This document shows, in pieces, positions 48,519 to 57,924 of a stretch of 64,000 bases of DNA. Position numbers and translations under genes: made by a program. The DNA is from Synechococcus sp. NOUM97013 (GTDB taxonomy: Bacteria > Cyanobacteriota > Cyanobacteriia > PCC-6307 > Cyanobiaceae). Each line of letters begins with the position of its first letter. Position 1 is the stretch's first letter. The stretch lies in assembly GCF_014279815.1 (NCBI RefSeq), contig NZ_CP047941.1:372001-436000 (forward strand), written 5' to 3'. The notes under the pieces are model-generated. The model did not search any database and was not told where the DNA came from. It was given only the letters and a program-made list of their open reading frames with translations.

Positions 48519-48812
48519 ATGTCGATGCCCTCATTTCCACCAAGGCTCGAGCTTGTCGTGTTGCTTGCAGGCGCTGTGGTCGGTTACAACCTCACGCTGC
48601 AAATCCTGCCAAGTCAGCGCATCAACCTGGCGCAGCTCGAGGTGCAGGACCGACTCGATCGTGGAGAACCCAGACCCTTGGATGCCACCAGGACGTCCAT
48701 GCCGGTCACCCAATCCGATGCGGTTGCAACCGCCATGGCTTTGGGTTCAGGTGTCTGCACGGTCCCAGCGGGGGGCGGACCTGCCTTGAACGAACGCTTT
48801 GAACCCTGCTAA
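48519..48812 (+). CDS. Small single-pass membrane protein of unknown function
   Basis: The 97-residue product has one membrane segment (LELVVLLAGAVVGYNLTLQIL, about 9-29), followed by a soluble tail with DRGEPRPLD. No family is recognised. The chosen start MSMPSFPPRLELV puts the helix near the N-terminus; an upstream ATG at 48426 would add 31 residues. It could be a lineage-specific gene, but a chance frame cannot be excluded. Confidence 0.45.
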   Translation: MSMPSFPPRLELVVLLAGAVVGYNLTLQILPSQRINLAQLEVQDRLDRGEPRPLDATRTSMPVTQSDAVATAMALGSGVCTVPAGGGPALNERFEPC

Positions 48813-48855
48813 TGGGAGTGCTGGCCCTGGTGTTCAAATGAATGACCTTGGGGGT

Positions 48856-51800
48856 TCAACCATCCAGCTCTGGTGTTGCAGGTGCCACACCACGCCAGCG
48901 TTTGATAGAGAAGTAAATGGACGGCACCACAAAGAGCGACAGCAGGGTGGATGCCAGCAAACCGCTGAACACCACAGTGCCGATGCTGATCCGGCTCGCT
49001 GATCCGCTGCCTGTGGCGAGCAGCAGTGGTAGAAACCCTGCGAGGGAGGTCACGGCGGTGAGCAGGATCGGCCGCATCCTGTTGATGGCGGCGCCTTCAA
49101 TGGCTTCGAGCAGACCAATGCCCTGCTGGAGGCGTTGATTGGCAAACTCCACGATCAGGATTCCGTTTTTCGCCGCCAGGCTGACGAGTACCAGCAGACC
49201 CATTTGGGCGTAGACATCGAGGCTGAGACCACGCAACTTCAGACCGATCAGAGCACCCAGGAGTGCCATCGGCACAGTGAGCAGAATGATCATTGGATCA
49301 ACAAAACTTTCGTAGAGGCCTGCGAGCAGCAAGTACACCACCGTGAGGCCGAGGGCGAACAGCACCCAGGACACTGACTCCGCGCGGGTCTCCTCTCTGG
49401 CTAGGCCCGTGAAGGCCAGGGCCAGATTGTTTCCGCCGGTGCTTTCGCTCAGTGCTTCGAGTAAATCGATCGCCTGGCCGCTGCTGATGTTCTCCTTCGG
49501 TACAGCCGTGATGCTGATCGAGCGATTTTGATTGAAATGGTTGATCGTGTTGGCTCCGGTGTCACGGATCAGGCGTGCCACGTTTGCGACTGAGACCAGT
49601 TCACCGCTGCGGTTGCGCACCATCAGACTGGTCAGATCATTGGGCGTGCTGCGATCCCTTCCCTCCAGCTGGATGTAGATGCTGCGGATTTCTCCGCCTT
49701 CAAAGGTGTCGTCGATGTAGCGACCGCCGATGGCGGTGCCGATGTCCCTCAGCGTTGCTCCGACTGGTAAGTCCAGTGAAGCCATCAAACTGCGGTCAAT
49801 CTCCAGGCGCCATCGTGGTGAACTGGCATCGAAACGGGTGCTGACCCGTTGGAAGCTGCCAGTGGCTTCAGCGGCCTGAATGAACTGCTGGGCCTGTTCT
49901 TCAAAGGCTTGCAGGCTCAGTTGGCCACCGCTTCGGTCGAGCAACTCCAGTTGCAGACCCGACTCACTGCTGAATCCCCGCACGGTGGGGGGTGTGGTCA
50001 CGATCACCCGTGCATCACTGATGCGCTGACGCAACGCACGGTTCAGCCGTTTTTTTATGGCTTCGCTGCTGTTCTCGCGTCCCGGTCTGTCCTTGAGCGG
50101 TGCCAGACGCAGATAAAAGGAACCGGCATTCTCTCCGCTCTGTCCGAAGGAGCTTCCTGCATAAAAGTTGCCGCTGCGCACCAGCGGTTCCTCCGCGACA
50201 ACTGACCGAATGCGCTCCATCACCGCTTCGGTGCGCTCCAGGCTGGCCCCGTCCTGAAGAGTGAAATAGCCACGCACCTGCCCTTGGTCTTCATTGGGAA
50301 TGAAGGCTGTGGGAATGGTGGCCAGGCCAATCCCTGTGATGACCAAACCAGATAGCAATAGGGCGATCACCAGGCGACCGCGTGGGAGCCACACCGCGAG
50401 TAGACGGCTGTAGGTCTGCTGGACCTGAGTCATTCCACGGCGCAGTCCGCGACTGAGTGTCTGCACCGGTCCCGGCAACCGTCCGCCTCCAGGCCCAAGC
50501 ACACGCGCGCAGGCCATGGGCGTGAAGGTGAGGGCATTGAAGGTGGAGAACAGAATCGCGCCGCAAATGGCAAGAGCGATCGGTTGATAGAGACGGCCGA
50601 TGGATCCTGGGATCAGCAAGACCGGCAGGAACACGGCTGCCAACACCAGTGAGGTGGCGAGCACGGCGCCACCGAGCTCAGCCATGGCATCTTCAGCGGC
50701 CCCTTGTGGTTCGTCGCCGGCTTCAATGCGGCCAGCGATGTCTTCACTCACCACAATCGCGTCGTCCACCACGATGCCCGTGGCCAACACGAGGCCGAAC
50801 AGGATCAGGCTGTTCAAATTGGAACCGCTCAGCCGAACGACGGCAAGACTGCCGATCAAGGCGACAGGCACGCTGAGACCAGGAATCATTGCCAGTCGCC
50901 AACGCCCCAGAAACAGCACAAGCACGACGAGCACCAGCACCACCGAATCGCGAAGCGTTGCGGTGGTGCGATCGAGGTTGGCCTGGACGGTGTCCGCCAC
51001 ATCAACAATCACTTGCATCGTCAGCCCCGGTGGGAAGCTGCTTTCCAGTCGCTCCAGCTCATCCCTGACCGCCCGGCTCACCGCAAGAGCGTTGGTCCCG
51101 TCACGTTGATAGATGCCCATGGCGACCGAGCTCTCTCCCTGCAGGTTCAGGGCTCTGCTGCCGTAGTTGCGCTGTCCAAGCTCCACACGACCAACATCCT
51201 TTAGCCGCACCAGCCCTCCACTCTCTGTTCGCTGCACGACCATGTCTTCGAAGTCGCGAATGCTGCGCAGGCGCCCTTCTGCATCCACGGGCAGGCTGAA
51301 CAACTGACCGCCGGGGGCCGGAGCTTTGCCGAGGTTGCCGACTGCCGCCAGAACGTTCTGTTCTGCCAATGCGGCACTGATGTCGTTGGTGGAAAGGTTG
51401 AACTGCTCCAGTCGGTTGGGATCCAGCCAGAGACGGAACGCCAGTTCGCTGCTGCCGAACACCCGGACATCCCCAACTCCAGATGCGGAGCGCAGGCTTT
51501 CGCTCAGGCTTTGATCCAGCCAGCCACCGAGAAAGATTGGCTCATACATCCCGGCCGGGGCGCTGAAGCCAAGGATCAACAGCAGATCGTTGCTGGATTG
51601 GCTCACGGTCAGCCCCTGACGCGTGACGGCCTGGGGCAGACGGCGACTGGCGAGGTTCACCTCGTTCTGCACCTTGATGGCGTTGAGCTCGGGGTCCCCG
51701 GACGCAAACCGCAAACTGAGGCTGGCGCCTCCTTGTCGGCTTCTGGAGGTCATGCTCTCCAGCCCATCGAGACCGTTGAGCTGCTGTTCCAGCACGGTGG

Positions 51801-51993
51801 TGACGCTCTGCTCCACCACCTCAGCCCCAGCCGCCGGAAAATTGGCGCGCACACTCACGCGTGTCGGAGCCAGTGGCGGAAGATCCTCGAGGCCTAGCCC
51901 TATCAGGGACACCACACCGGCGAGGAGCACCAACAGGCTGCAGACGATCGTGAAGACGGGCCGTCTCAGGAATGGCTGGGAGATGGACCGCAC
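48856..51993 (-). CDS. RND family efflux transporter (HAE1/AcrB-type)
   Basis: The 1045-residue product is an inner-membrane proton-driven efflux pump. It shows twelve membrane helices, with a first helix right after MRSISQPFLRRPVFTIV, two large periplasmic loops, and the proton-relay Asp pair in GIVVDDAIVVSEDI (about residues 405-406). Typical conserved pieces are FIPNEDQGQVRGYF (start of the second half) and LAAKNGILIVEFANQ. No membrane-fusion or outer-membrane partner lies beside it, so partners are probably elsewhere. The start is GTG at 51993. It lies next to psaL by position only. Confidence 0.93.
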   Translation of the reverse strand: MRSISQPFLRRPVFTIVCSLLVLLAGVVSLIGLGLEDLPPLAPTRVSVRANFPAAGAEVVEQSVTTVLEQQLNGLDGLESMTSRSRQGGASLSLRFASGDPELNAIKVQNEVNLASRRLPQAVTRQGLTVSQSSNDLLLILGFSAPAGMYEPIFLGGWLDQSLSESLRSASGVGDVRVFGSSELAFRLWLDPNRLEQFNLSTNDISAALAEQNVLAAVGNLGKAPAPGGQLFSLPVDAEGRLRSIRDFEDMVVQRTESGGLVRLKDVGRVELGQRNYGSRALNLQGESSVAMGIYQRDGTNALAVSRAVRDELERLESSFPPGLTMQVIVDVADTVQANLDRTTATLRDSVVLVLVVLVLFLGRWRLAMIPGLSVPVALIGSLAVVRLSGSNLNSLILFGLVLATGIVVDDAIVVSEDIAGRIEAGDEPQGAAEDAMAELGGAVLATSLVLAAVFLPVLLIPGSIGRLYQPIALAICGAILFSTFNALTFTPMACARVLGPGGGRLPGPVQTLSRGLRRGMTQVQQTYSRLLAVWLPRGRLVIALLLSGLVITGIGLATIPTAFIPNEDQGQVRGYFTLQDGASLERTEAVMERIRSVVAEEPLVRSGNFYAGSSFGQSGENAGSFYLRLAPLKDRPGRENSSEAIKKRLNRALRQRISDARVIVTTPPTVRGFSSESGLQLELLDRSGGQLSLQAFEEQAQQFIQAAEATGSFQRVSTRFDASSPRWRLEIDRSLMASLDLPVGATLRDIGTAIGGRYIDDTFEGGEIRSIYIQLEGRDRSTPNDLTSLMVRNRSGELVSVANVARLIRDTGANTINHFNQNRSISITAVPKENISSGQAIDLLEALSESTGGNNLALAFTGLAREETRAESVSWVLFALGLTVVYLLLAGLYESFVDPMIILLTVPMALLGALIGLKLRGLSLDVYAQMGLLVLVSLAAKNGILIVEFANQRLQQGIGLLEAIEGAAINRMRPILLTAVTSLAGFLPLLLATGSGSASRISIGTVVFSGLLASTLLSLFVVPSIYFSIKRWRGVAPATPELDG

Positions 51994-52032
51994 TGCTTCG
52001 ATCTCAAACGCAGTGGCAGTCAGACAATAAAG

Positions 52033-52067
52033 ATCCCCTCCAACAATCGCCGATGGTTGAAGGGGAT
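52033..52067 (-). terminator. Terminator of psaI-psaL
   Basis: On the minus strand ATCCCCTTCAAC pairs with GTTGGAGGGGAT (12 bp with one G-T pair) around a loop of about 11 nt, followed by CTTTATTGTC. The U-run is weak, so termination strength is uncertain. It lies about 40 bp after the psaL stop. Confidence 0.65.
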
Positions 52068-52103
52068 GGAATGGGAATTGGGTTTAAAAACAGTTCCCGG
52101 TAA

Positions 52104-52595
52104 TCAACCGACGCTCCAGACGCCAGCAGCAATCTTGAACAGGTCCTGAACGTGGACGGTGTTGCAGAGGAACCAGGCGAACACAGCACCACCACAGCCG
52201 CCGAGCCAGAAACCACTGGTGAAATCAGCCCAGCCCATCCGAGTGAACAGATCAGCGGGAGGATTCTCGACGGTGGGGTCGGAAGGCGGAACGTTCGGCT
52301 GGGCACCCGGCTGGTTGTAGAGCAGGAACAGCAGGGTCAGGATGTGCACAGCACCGATGGCAGCCAGCAGACCTGCTGTCTGGGCGTATTCGGTGTTGCG
52401 AAGGGGGCCGCAGATCGTGAAGGGGCCGTAGAGCAGGTAGCCGAACGCAGCTCCGGTTTCGATTCCACGGAAGTTGGCGGAGATCCCTGGCCGATAGAGG
52501 GGCAGGTTGTTGATCAGCGCCTTAATGAAATAGCCACTGTTGACGGGTGTCGCCAGGTTCCCAACACAGGGATCAGACGCTGGAGTGACGGTCAT
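52104..52595 (-). CDS. psaL: Photosystem I reaction center subunit XI
   Basis: PsaL sits at the center of the PSI trimer and is needed for trimer formation in cyanobacteria. The 163-residue product starts with a soluble segment ([32 protein letters not shown]), then has two or three helices, and ends [10 protein letters not shown]. Length is normal for marine picocyanobacteria. It follows the psaI gene by 40 bp on the same strand. Confidence 0.96.
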   Translation of the reverse strand: MTVTPASDPCVGNLATPVNSGYFIKALINNLPLYRPGISANFRGIETGAAFGYLLYGPFTICGPLRNTEYAQTAGLLAAIGAVHILTLLFLLYNQPGAQPNVPPSDPTVENPPADLFTRMGWADFTSGFWLGGCGGAVFAWFLCNTVHVQDLFKIAAGVWSVG

Positions 52596-52635
52596 TGGAT
52601 GAAAAAGCCGAGGTTGAAGGGTTTGCAGCCAGCGA

Positions 52636-52752
52636 TCACTCAGCTGCTGTAATCACACGTCCAACGAGAACGATGAATACTGCGGGAAAAACAATTCCGA
52701 TGATCGGCACAAAGATCACCGGCAGCCATGCGGCTGCAAATTCTCCAGTCAT
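52636..52752 (-). CDS. psaI: Photosystem I subunit VIII (38 residues)
   Basis: This very short gene translates to [20 protein letters not shown] followed by [18 protein letters not shown]. It is a single membrane helix with a conserved WLP start and GRV end, as in PsaI. PsaI sits beside PsaL at the trimer interface of PSI. The order psaI-psaL on one strand supports the call. Upstream of the ATG there is no room for an N-terminal extension of similar character. Confidence 0.9.
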   Translation of the reverse strand: MTGEFAAAWLPVIFVPIIGIVFPAVFIVLVGRVITAAE

Positions 52753-52866
52753 GGCAGCGGCCAAAAGGTCCGCCGTTACTGTAGGGACTGCCTTTCTGCT
52801 GGTCTCAGACCAGGCTGATCGGCGACATAAAAGTTCAATCCATCCGGCCTTTGCCGTTCAGTGCCC

Positions 52867-53361
52867 ATGAATCAGCTCCTTGCAGGTGGTGCCGCACTCG
52901 TGCTGATGGCTGTGCTTTGGGCCCTGGGCCGTCGGCCTGGAAAAGTTCTGCTGCGCAGCACGGATGCAGCGTCCGTGGCGGCGATCAATCGGGCACAGCT
53001 GGGTGTGGTTGAAACCGTGCTGACCAAGGCGGACGGCACGTCCCCAGCCGAACCTGGCAAGGTCAAAATTGCAGCTGTTCAGTTCGAGCCTCCCGCCGGA
53101 GTCTCGGAGCGCATCGCTTTGGAACGTCAGTTGCGTCAGGCAATGGATCAAGGCGATCCCCTGCTCAGACTTGATGCCATCGTCACAGCCGGTGCCTGGG
53201 GGCATGGGAATGTCCTGCCGCTCTTGCGCCGTGGTTTGCGTGATGCGGACAGCCGTGTGGTCGAAGCCGCTGCGGCGGCGATTGCGCGACACCGTGGAGC
53301 CACCAAGTTGCCTGCAATTCAGGCGGCTCGCCCGCCCCGCAACGTGGCGCGGATGCGGTAG
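52867..53361 (+). CDS. Membrane-anchored protein with HEAT-like C-terminal repeat
   Basis: The 164-residue product has an N-terminal membrane anchor (MNQLLAGGAALVLMAVLWALG), a linker with IAAVQFEPPAGVSERI, and a short HEAT-like pair near residues 95-148 (LRLDAIVTAGAWGHGNVLPLLRRGLRDADSRVVEAAAAAIARH). Function is unknown; a protein-protein contact role is inferred from the repeat. GTG at 52861 is an alternative start two codons upstream. It overlaps the convergent glycosyltransferase by 43 bp at its 3' end. Confidence 0.7.
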   Translation: MNQLLAGGAALVLMAVLWALGRRPGKVLLRSTDAASVAAINRAQLGVVETVLTKADGTSPAEPGKVKIAAVQFEPPAGVSERIALERQLRQAMDQGDPLLRLDAIVTAGAWGHGNVLPLLRRGLRDADSRVVEAAAAAIARHRGATKLPAIQAARPPRNVARMR

Positions 53362-54281
53362 ATCGGCCGCCCCTGGCTTTCGTGATAAGTGCGAATCAGG
53401 AGCTCCGCTAATAGGCCAAAGCAGAACAACTGGATGCCCGCCAAGCCCAGCACCACGGCCATCGTCAGCAAAGGACGGTTGCCGATGTCGGCTCCCATCA
53501 GCTTGATCACCAGGAGGTACGAGCTGGCGACAAGACTGGTGGCAATGGCAATCAGTCCCCCGAATCCGAACACGTACATGGGCCGGGTGAGGAAGCGTTT
53601 CATAAACCACACCGTGAGCAGGTCCATGAGCACGCGGAAGGTGCGGTCAATGCCGTATTTGCTGGTTCCGTACTGTCGGGCGCGGTGATTCACCTTCACC
53701 TCGGTGATGCGAGCCCCTTCGATGAAGGCCAGTGCGGGGAGGAAACGATGCAGTTCCCCATAGAGGCGCATGTCGGAGAGCACGTCACGGTCATAGGCCT
53801 TCAGCGAGCAGCCGTAATCGTGGAGCCGCACGCCGGTGACGCGGCCGATCAGTTTGTTGGCCAGCCGTGAAGGGAGTTTGCGTTGGAGTTCCGCATCCTG
53901 GCGATCGAAGCGCCAGCCACTTACGAGGTCGTAGCCCTCACGCAGCTTGTTCAGCAGGAGTGGAATGTCGGCGGGATCGTTTTGAAGGTCACCATCCAGA
54001 CTCACGATCACCTGCCCCTGGGCCACATCGAAACCAGCGGCCATGGCCGCGGTTTGGCCGTAGTTCTTCCGTAGCAAGACGCCCACCAGCTCGGGAACCT
54101 CGGCACTGATGCGCTCCAGCACGTCGGATGTTCCATCGGTCGACCCGTCGTTGACGAGCACTAGCTCAAAGCGCTCACCGGTCGGTCGAAGCGCTGTCAG
54201 GAGCTGCTCCACCAGCTCCGGCAGGCTTTCCTCCTCGTTGTAGAGGGGAACCACGACCGAAAGGTCCAGCCCAGCCGTCAT
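53319..54281 (-). CDS. Family 2 glycosyltransferase, dolichol-phosphate-mannose-synthase-like
   Basis: The 320-residue product has a GT2 domain with LSVVVPLYNEEESLPELVEQ at the start, NDGSTDGT (about 47-54), the metal-binding region SLDGDLQNDP (about 94-103), and two C-terminal membrane helices (about 230-252 and 268-290). This matches the GtrB/DPM1 type, which moves a sugar from a nucleotide donor to polyprenyl phosphate. The sugar and acceptor are unknown. It faces the HEAT-like gene convergently and is upstream of the envelope genes at 54-57 kb. Confidence 0.9.
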   Translation of the reverse strand: MTAGLDLSVVVPLYNEEESLPELVEQLLTALRPTGERFELVLVNDGSTDGTSDVLERISAEVPELVGVLLRKNYGQTAAMAAGFDVAQGQVIVSLDGDLQNDPADIPLLLNKLREGYDLVSGWRFDRQDAELQRKLPSRLANKLIGRVTGVRLHDYGCSLKAYDRDVLSDMRLYGELHRFLPALAFIEGARITEVKVNHRARQYGTSKYGIDRTFRVLMDLLTVWFMKRFLTRPMYVFGFGGLIAIATSLVASSYLLVIKLMGADIGNRPLLTMAVVLGLAGIQLFCFGLLAELLIRTYHESQGRPIYRIRATLRGGRAA

Positions 54282-54363
54282 CGAGATCCGATCGATTTCA
54301 GAGCAACTTAATCGGCGTCAGCGAACACACCTGCAGGCCCGAGCTTTGCGTCCTGTCCATTTC

Positions 54364-55104
54364 TCAGGGCAAGGTGCTCCCGTCATGGCAGCGGGTGACC
54401 CGCCCCGCACCGCGCAGTTCCGCTCGGTAGTGGCTGGCCACAGGATGACCATCAGCAGGGTCAAGGCTGTCGATGCCAATGCCGTTGCGGCCATGGTCAC
54501 GGCCAGAGCTGTGCATGTATCGACCATCTCCCAGATGGATCCCCACATGGGTGCAGCGCTCCGGCTGGCCGAAGAAAATCAGATCACCCGGTTGCAGCTG
54601 GGTTGGATCCTCAGGGCTCACAGCCACCGGATGGCAGAACCGTTCCTGTTGGTAAGCATCACGAGGAAGCCAGATCCCGGCGCTGGCAAATGCGGTCTGA
54701 ACCAGGCCGGAACAGTCGAGATCAGGACCGATCGTCCCTCCCCAGAGATAGGTGTTGCGGCGCTTCGAGGCCCTGTCCAGCCAGGCGAGAACGTCGCCAA
54801 GGCGAGCCTGGATGGCATCGGCGCTGAGCAGATGGGGGTCCCAGGCAGAGCAGGCAACGGCCTGTCCATCCAGCTCGCTGAGGGACAGCCAACAGGGATA
54901 TCCGTCCTCCATCAGCACCACGCGCATCCGGTTGTGTGCGTCGGGCTGTAAGGGTTCGATCACCTCGCAACGCCGACCTGCTGCTGCCTGGGTGGCCAGG
55001 CCTTCTCCATGGTTTTGGGCGTAACCATTGAGGTCACGACCCAGACTCCAGCAGCTGCCGGCGCGGATGAGGTCCGGTGCGATCGGGGTGCCTAGGGTCG
55101 GCAT
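54364..55104 (-). CDS. NlpC/P60 family peptidoglycan hydrolase with SH3-like domain
   Basis: The 246-residue product has an SH3-like N-terminal part (about 15-95) and a papain-like NlpC/P60 domain with the triad Cys131 (PDLDCSGLVQTAF), His186 (THVGIHLGDG) and His198 (RYMHSSG). This family cuts D-Glu/mDAP linkages in peptidoglycan. A clear signal peptide is not visible, which is unusual for the family, so the enzyme may act from the inside or be exported another way. ATG at 55104 is chosen; a GTG at 55110 would add two codons. It diverges from the beta-lactamase-like gene across 17 bp. Confidence 0.88.
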   Translation of the reverse strand: MPTLGTPIAPDLIRAGSCWSLGRDLNGYAQNHGEGLATQAAAGRRCEVIEPLQPDAHNRMRVVLMEDGYPCWLSLSELDGQAVACSAWDPHLLSADAIQARLGDVLAWLDRASKRRNTYLWGGTIGPDLDCSGLVQTAFASAGIWLPRDAYQQERFCHPVAVSPEDPTQLQPGDLIFFGQPERCTHVGIHLGDGRYMHSSGRDHGRNGIGIDSLDPADGHPVASHYRAELRGAGRVTRCHDGSTLP

Positions 55105-55121
55105 TGCCACAAGCCATTGCC

Positions 55122-56018
55122 ATGGCGTTCTACCGCCCCGAGCAGGGGATGCAGGGTCATCTCGCTGGGTTGATCGATCGGTTGGCGGATGATGGCCGTC
55201 CCGGCCTTCATGACCAGATCTCTGTCACCTGGGTCCGTTACGACGACTCTTCCCCCACCAGTGGCAGTGGGTTGGGTGCTGGATGGGCTGATCAAAAACA
55301 GCGTTATCCCGCCAGTGTTGTCAAGTTGATCTACGCGGTTGCCGCGGAGCATTGGCTGCAGCGAGATCTCATTCCCGACAGCGAGGAGCTTCGCCGCGCG
55401 CTGCTCGACATGCTCGCTGATTCGAGCAATGACGCCACCGGGCTCATTGTCGATCTGCTCAGCGGTACCACCAGCGGTCCGACGCTGCGCTCGCCGTTTC
55501 GAGAGCAATGGGAACAGCAACGCCTCGTCGTGAATGACTGGCTGCAAACCTTCGGCTGGCCTGAGCTGGAGCACATCAACTGTTGTCAGAAAACCTGGGG
55601 AGATGGTCCCTATGGCCGTGAGAAAGCGTTCTACCGGGATGACAACAGCAATCGCAATGCACTCTGTACAGCCGCGGTCGGACGCATGCTCGAGGCGGTG
55701 ATGACCGATGCGGTGCTGTCACCCCCCGCTTGCCAGCGCTTGCGTGATCGTCTGCTGCGTTCCCTGGATTTCACCGCACGCGCCGCGGATCCTGAGAATC
55801 AGGTGGATGGATTTCTCGGAGGTGGTCTGCCGTTGGAGTCTCTCCTCTGGAGCAAGGCCGGCTGGATGAGTCAGGCCAGGCATGATGCGGCCTGGTGGGT
55901 GGTGGAGGATCAACCGCCAACGCTTTTGATCGTGTTCTCTGAAGGCAGCAAACAAGCAGCAGATGAAGCGTTGCTGCCCGAAATCGCCAAGGCAGTTGCT
56001 GCTTATCAGGCCGTTTAG
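55122..56018 (+). CDS. Serine hydrolase of the class A beta-lactamase fold
   Basis: The 298-residue product has class A beta-lactamase-type motifs: SVVK (Ser65-Lys68, SxxK), SSND at about 101-104 in place of SDN, and KAG (245-247) in place of KTG. Residues around FREQWEQQRLVVNDWLQTFGWPE have a family look. No signal peptide is seen, so true beta-lactamase secretion is doubtful; a peptidase or transferase role is possible. Adjacent NlpC/P60 and alr genes suggest cell-wall work, which is inference. Confidence 0.78.
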   Translation: MAFYRPEQGMQGHLAGLIDRLADDGRPGLHDQISVTWVRYDDSSPTSGSGLGAGWADQKQRYPASVVKLIYAVAAEHWLQRDLIPDSEELRRALLDMLADSSNDATGLIVDLLSGTTSGPTLRSPFREQWEQQRLVVNDWLQTFGWPELEHINCCQKTWGDGPYGREKAFYRDDNSNRNALCTAAVGRMLEAVMTDAVLSPPACQRLRDRLLRSLDFTARAADPENQVDGFLGGGLPLESLLWSKAGWMSQARHDAAWWVVEDQPPTLLIVFSEGSKQAADEALLPEIAKAVAAYQAV

Positions 56019-56036
56019 GGCTTGTGTTCAATTCAA

Positions 56037-56125
56037 CGGAGAGGGAGGGATTCGAACCCTCGACAGAAGTTGCCTCCTGTAACTCCTTAGCAGGGAGCCG
56101 CTTTCAACCACTCAGCCACCTCTCC
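56037..56125 (-). tRNA. tRNA-Ser (anticodon GCT)
   Basis: The 89-nt minus-strand gene has a 7-bp acceptor stem (GGAGAGG/CCTCTCC), anticodon loop CTGCTAA reading GCT, a long variable arm as in class II tRNAs, and the T arm GGTTCGAATCC. The discriminator is G; CCA is not encoded. It reads AGC and AGT codons. Confidence 0.95.
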
Positions 56126-56159
56126 AGCGGCCCGACCACCATATCAAGCTGTCGTCCGA

Positions 56160-57341
56160 TCAGACCACCAGTCGCGGCAGGCGATGTTTGAAGCCGCACA
56201 GCACCTCCCAGGGGATCGACTGTGCCAGCTCCGCCCAATCCTGTGGGCGAATCACCTCTTGACCGTCTTGCCCCAGAAGTGTGATGACGTCCCCGACCTC
56301 GACATCCGGATGATCGGTGACATCCAGCACCAGCTGATCCATGGTGATCGAACCCACCTGAGCCAGGCTGCGACCGCGGTGCAAGGCATGAATGCGCCCT
56401 GACAAACAACGGCTGACGCCATCGGCGTAGCCAATCCCAATCACTGCGAGTCGACTGGGGCGATCGGTGATGAAGCGGTGGCCGTAACTCACGCCAACGC
56501 CGGCATCCACCTCCCGGATCAGGCTCACGCGTGCTTTGACCGCCATAGCGGGCTGCAGATCCAAGCTCTGCTCCAGGTGGGCACTGGGCGCGTGGCCATA
56601 GAGGGCCAGGCCGACCCGCACCTGATCGTGATGCAGCGAGGCATGGCGGAGCGTTCCGGCTGAGTTGGCGAGATGGCGTTCCAGGCCGTGGGCTCGATGG
56701 GCACGCGTGACCGCTTCAAATCGCTCGTTTTGCATGCGGGTGATGCGCTCGGCATCGCCGTCCAGTTCCCCATCAGCCAGTGCTAGATGGCTGTAGACCG
56801 CACGTAGGTGCAATTGGTCGAGCTGAAGGATGGCGTCGGTCAGGCGTTCACCGTCCTCCCAGTTGCAGCCAAGACGGGTCATGCCCGTGTCGATCTTGAG
56901 CTGCACTGTGAAGCGGCGACCGCTGCCGCTGGCGAGGTTCTGACAAAGCAGGGCTTCGCGCATGCTGCTCAATGTCGGCATCAGTTGCCAGTGCAGACAG
57001 GCGCGCAGCTCCTCTGCCTGGGTCAGGTTGCCAAGCACCAGCACAGGCAGTTCCAGTCCCGCTCGGCGCAGTTCGATGCCTTCCTGCAGGGTGGCGACGC
57101 CGAGACTGCTGGCTCCCCCGCAAATGGCAGCGCGGGCCACGGTTTCAGCCCCATGGCCATAGCCATCGGCCTTGACCACTGCCATGAGAGCGCAGTCATC
57201 GGCCAGCAAGCGTTTGATGGCCCGTGCATTGGCTTCCACGGCCGCGGCTGATACCTCCATCCAGGCGCGCTGGCGCGGATCAGCTCCAACAACGCTTTCA
57301 GGACCTGAAGCGCTGTTGGGCTCGGCGGACAAATCAGGCAT
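56160..57341 (-). CDS. alr: Alanine racemase
   Basis: Alr makes D-alanine for peptidoglycan from L-alanine. The 393-residue PLP enzyme has the PLP lysine in AVVKADGYGHG (Lys57), a family IDTGMTRLG segment, NSAGTLRH, and the second catalytic Tyr in GVGVSYGHRF, with the C-terminal GSITMDQLVLDVTDHP. ATG at 57341 is chosen; a GTG at 57365 would add eight residues. It is next to a tRNA-Ser gene on the same strand. Confidence 0.95.
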   Translation of the reverse strand: MPDLSAEPNSASGPESVVGADPRQRAWMEVSAAAVEANARAIKRLLADDCALMAVVKADGYGHGAETVARAAICGGASSLGVATLQEGIELRRAGLELPVLVLGNLTQAEELRACLHWQLMPTLSSMREALLCQNLASGSGRRFTVQLKIDTGMTRLGCNWEDGERLTDAILQLDQLHLRAVYSHLALADGELDGDAERITRMQNERFEAVTRAHRAHGLERHLANSAGTLRHASLHHDQVRVGLALYGHAPSAHLEQSLDLQPAMAVKARVSLIREVDAGVGVSYGHRFITDRPSRLAVIGIGYADGVSRCLSGRIHALHRGRSLAQVGSITMDQLVLDVTDHPDVEVGDVITLLGQDGQEVIRPQDWAELAQSIPWEVLCGFKHRLPRLVV

Positions 57342-57415
57342 GCGAGCCAGGGTAGTGAAGGTCACAAAGCTGCCTCTGTGACCCCATTAGCATGCCGTGA
57401 AACCAGAGGGCTGGC

Positions 57416-57913
57416 ATGGGCCAGGTTCTTGTCCTCAATGCGTCCTATGAGCCGCTGAACATCACCACGTGGCGGCGTGCTGTCGTGATGATGATCAAAG
57501 GCAAGGCTGAAAGCCTTGAACACGATTCACAGCGACTGGTGCGTTCCGACCTGCACGTCCCTACGGTCATCCGTCTGCGTCAGTTCGTGCGGGTGCCATT
57601 TCGTCGCATTCCCCTCACTCGCCGCAACCTCTTCCAGCGGGACAATCACACCTGTCAGTACTGCGGCAGTCGTGAGCAGCTCTCGATCGACCATGTCATT
57701 CCACGCAGTCGGGGTGGCCAAGACATTTGGGAGAACGTGACTACCGCCTGTACCAGTTGCAATGTTCGCAAGGGCAGTCGAACGCCTGATGAAGCAGAGA
57801 TGCCGTTGCAGCGGGCCCCTCGGCGCCCATTGAGCAGTCTGAGTTTCGAGGCGGTTCGTCAGATTGATTCGGGTCGGCACCGTGAGTGGGCGAAATATGT
57901 CATCGGTGCCTGA
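57416..57913 (+). CDS. HNH endonuclease family protein
   Basis: The 165-residue product has a helical N-terminal part (MGQVLVLNASYEPLNITTWRR) and a C-terminal zinc-bound HNH domain with paired cysteines Cys80/Cys83 (HTCQYCG) and Cys112/Cys115 (ACTSCN). The motif core is SIDHVIPRSRGG with Asp92-His93 and Asn107. Such cyanobacterial HNH proteins are widespread single-copy genes, not homing nucleases inside introns. Its biological role is unknown. It is convergent with prfA (11-bp gap). Confidence 0.88.
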   Translation: MGQVLVLNASYEPLNITTWRRAVVMMIKGKAESLEHDSQRLVRSDLHVPTVIRLRQFVRVPFRRIPLTRRNLFQRDNHTCQYCGSREQLSIDHVIPRSRGGQDIWENVTTACTSCNVRKGSRTPDEAEMPLQRAPRRPLSSLSFEAVRQIDSGRHREWAKYVIGA

Positions 57914-57924
57914 TGGCCGCGATG

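Noticed and set aside
57416-57913. HNH gene as a homing endonuclease or mobile intron
   Set aside because: It is a stand-alone gene in an ordinary place, with no intron or intein boundaries and no interrupted neighbor gene.
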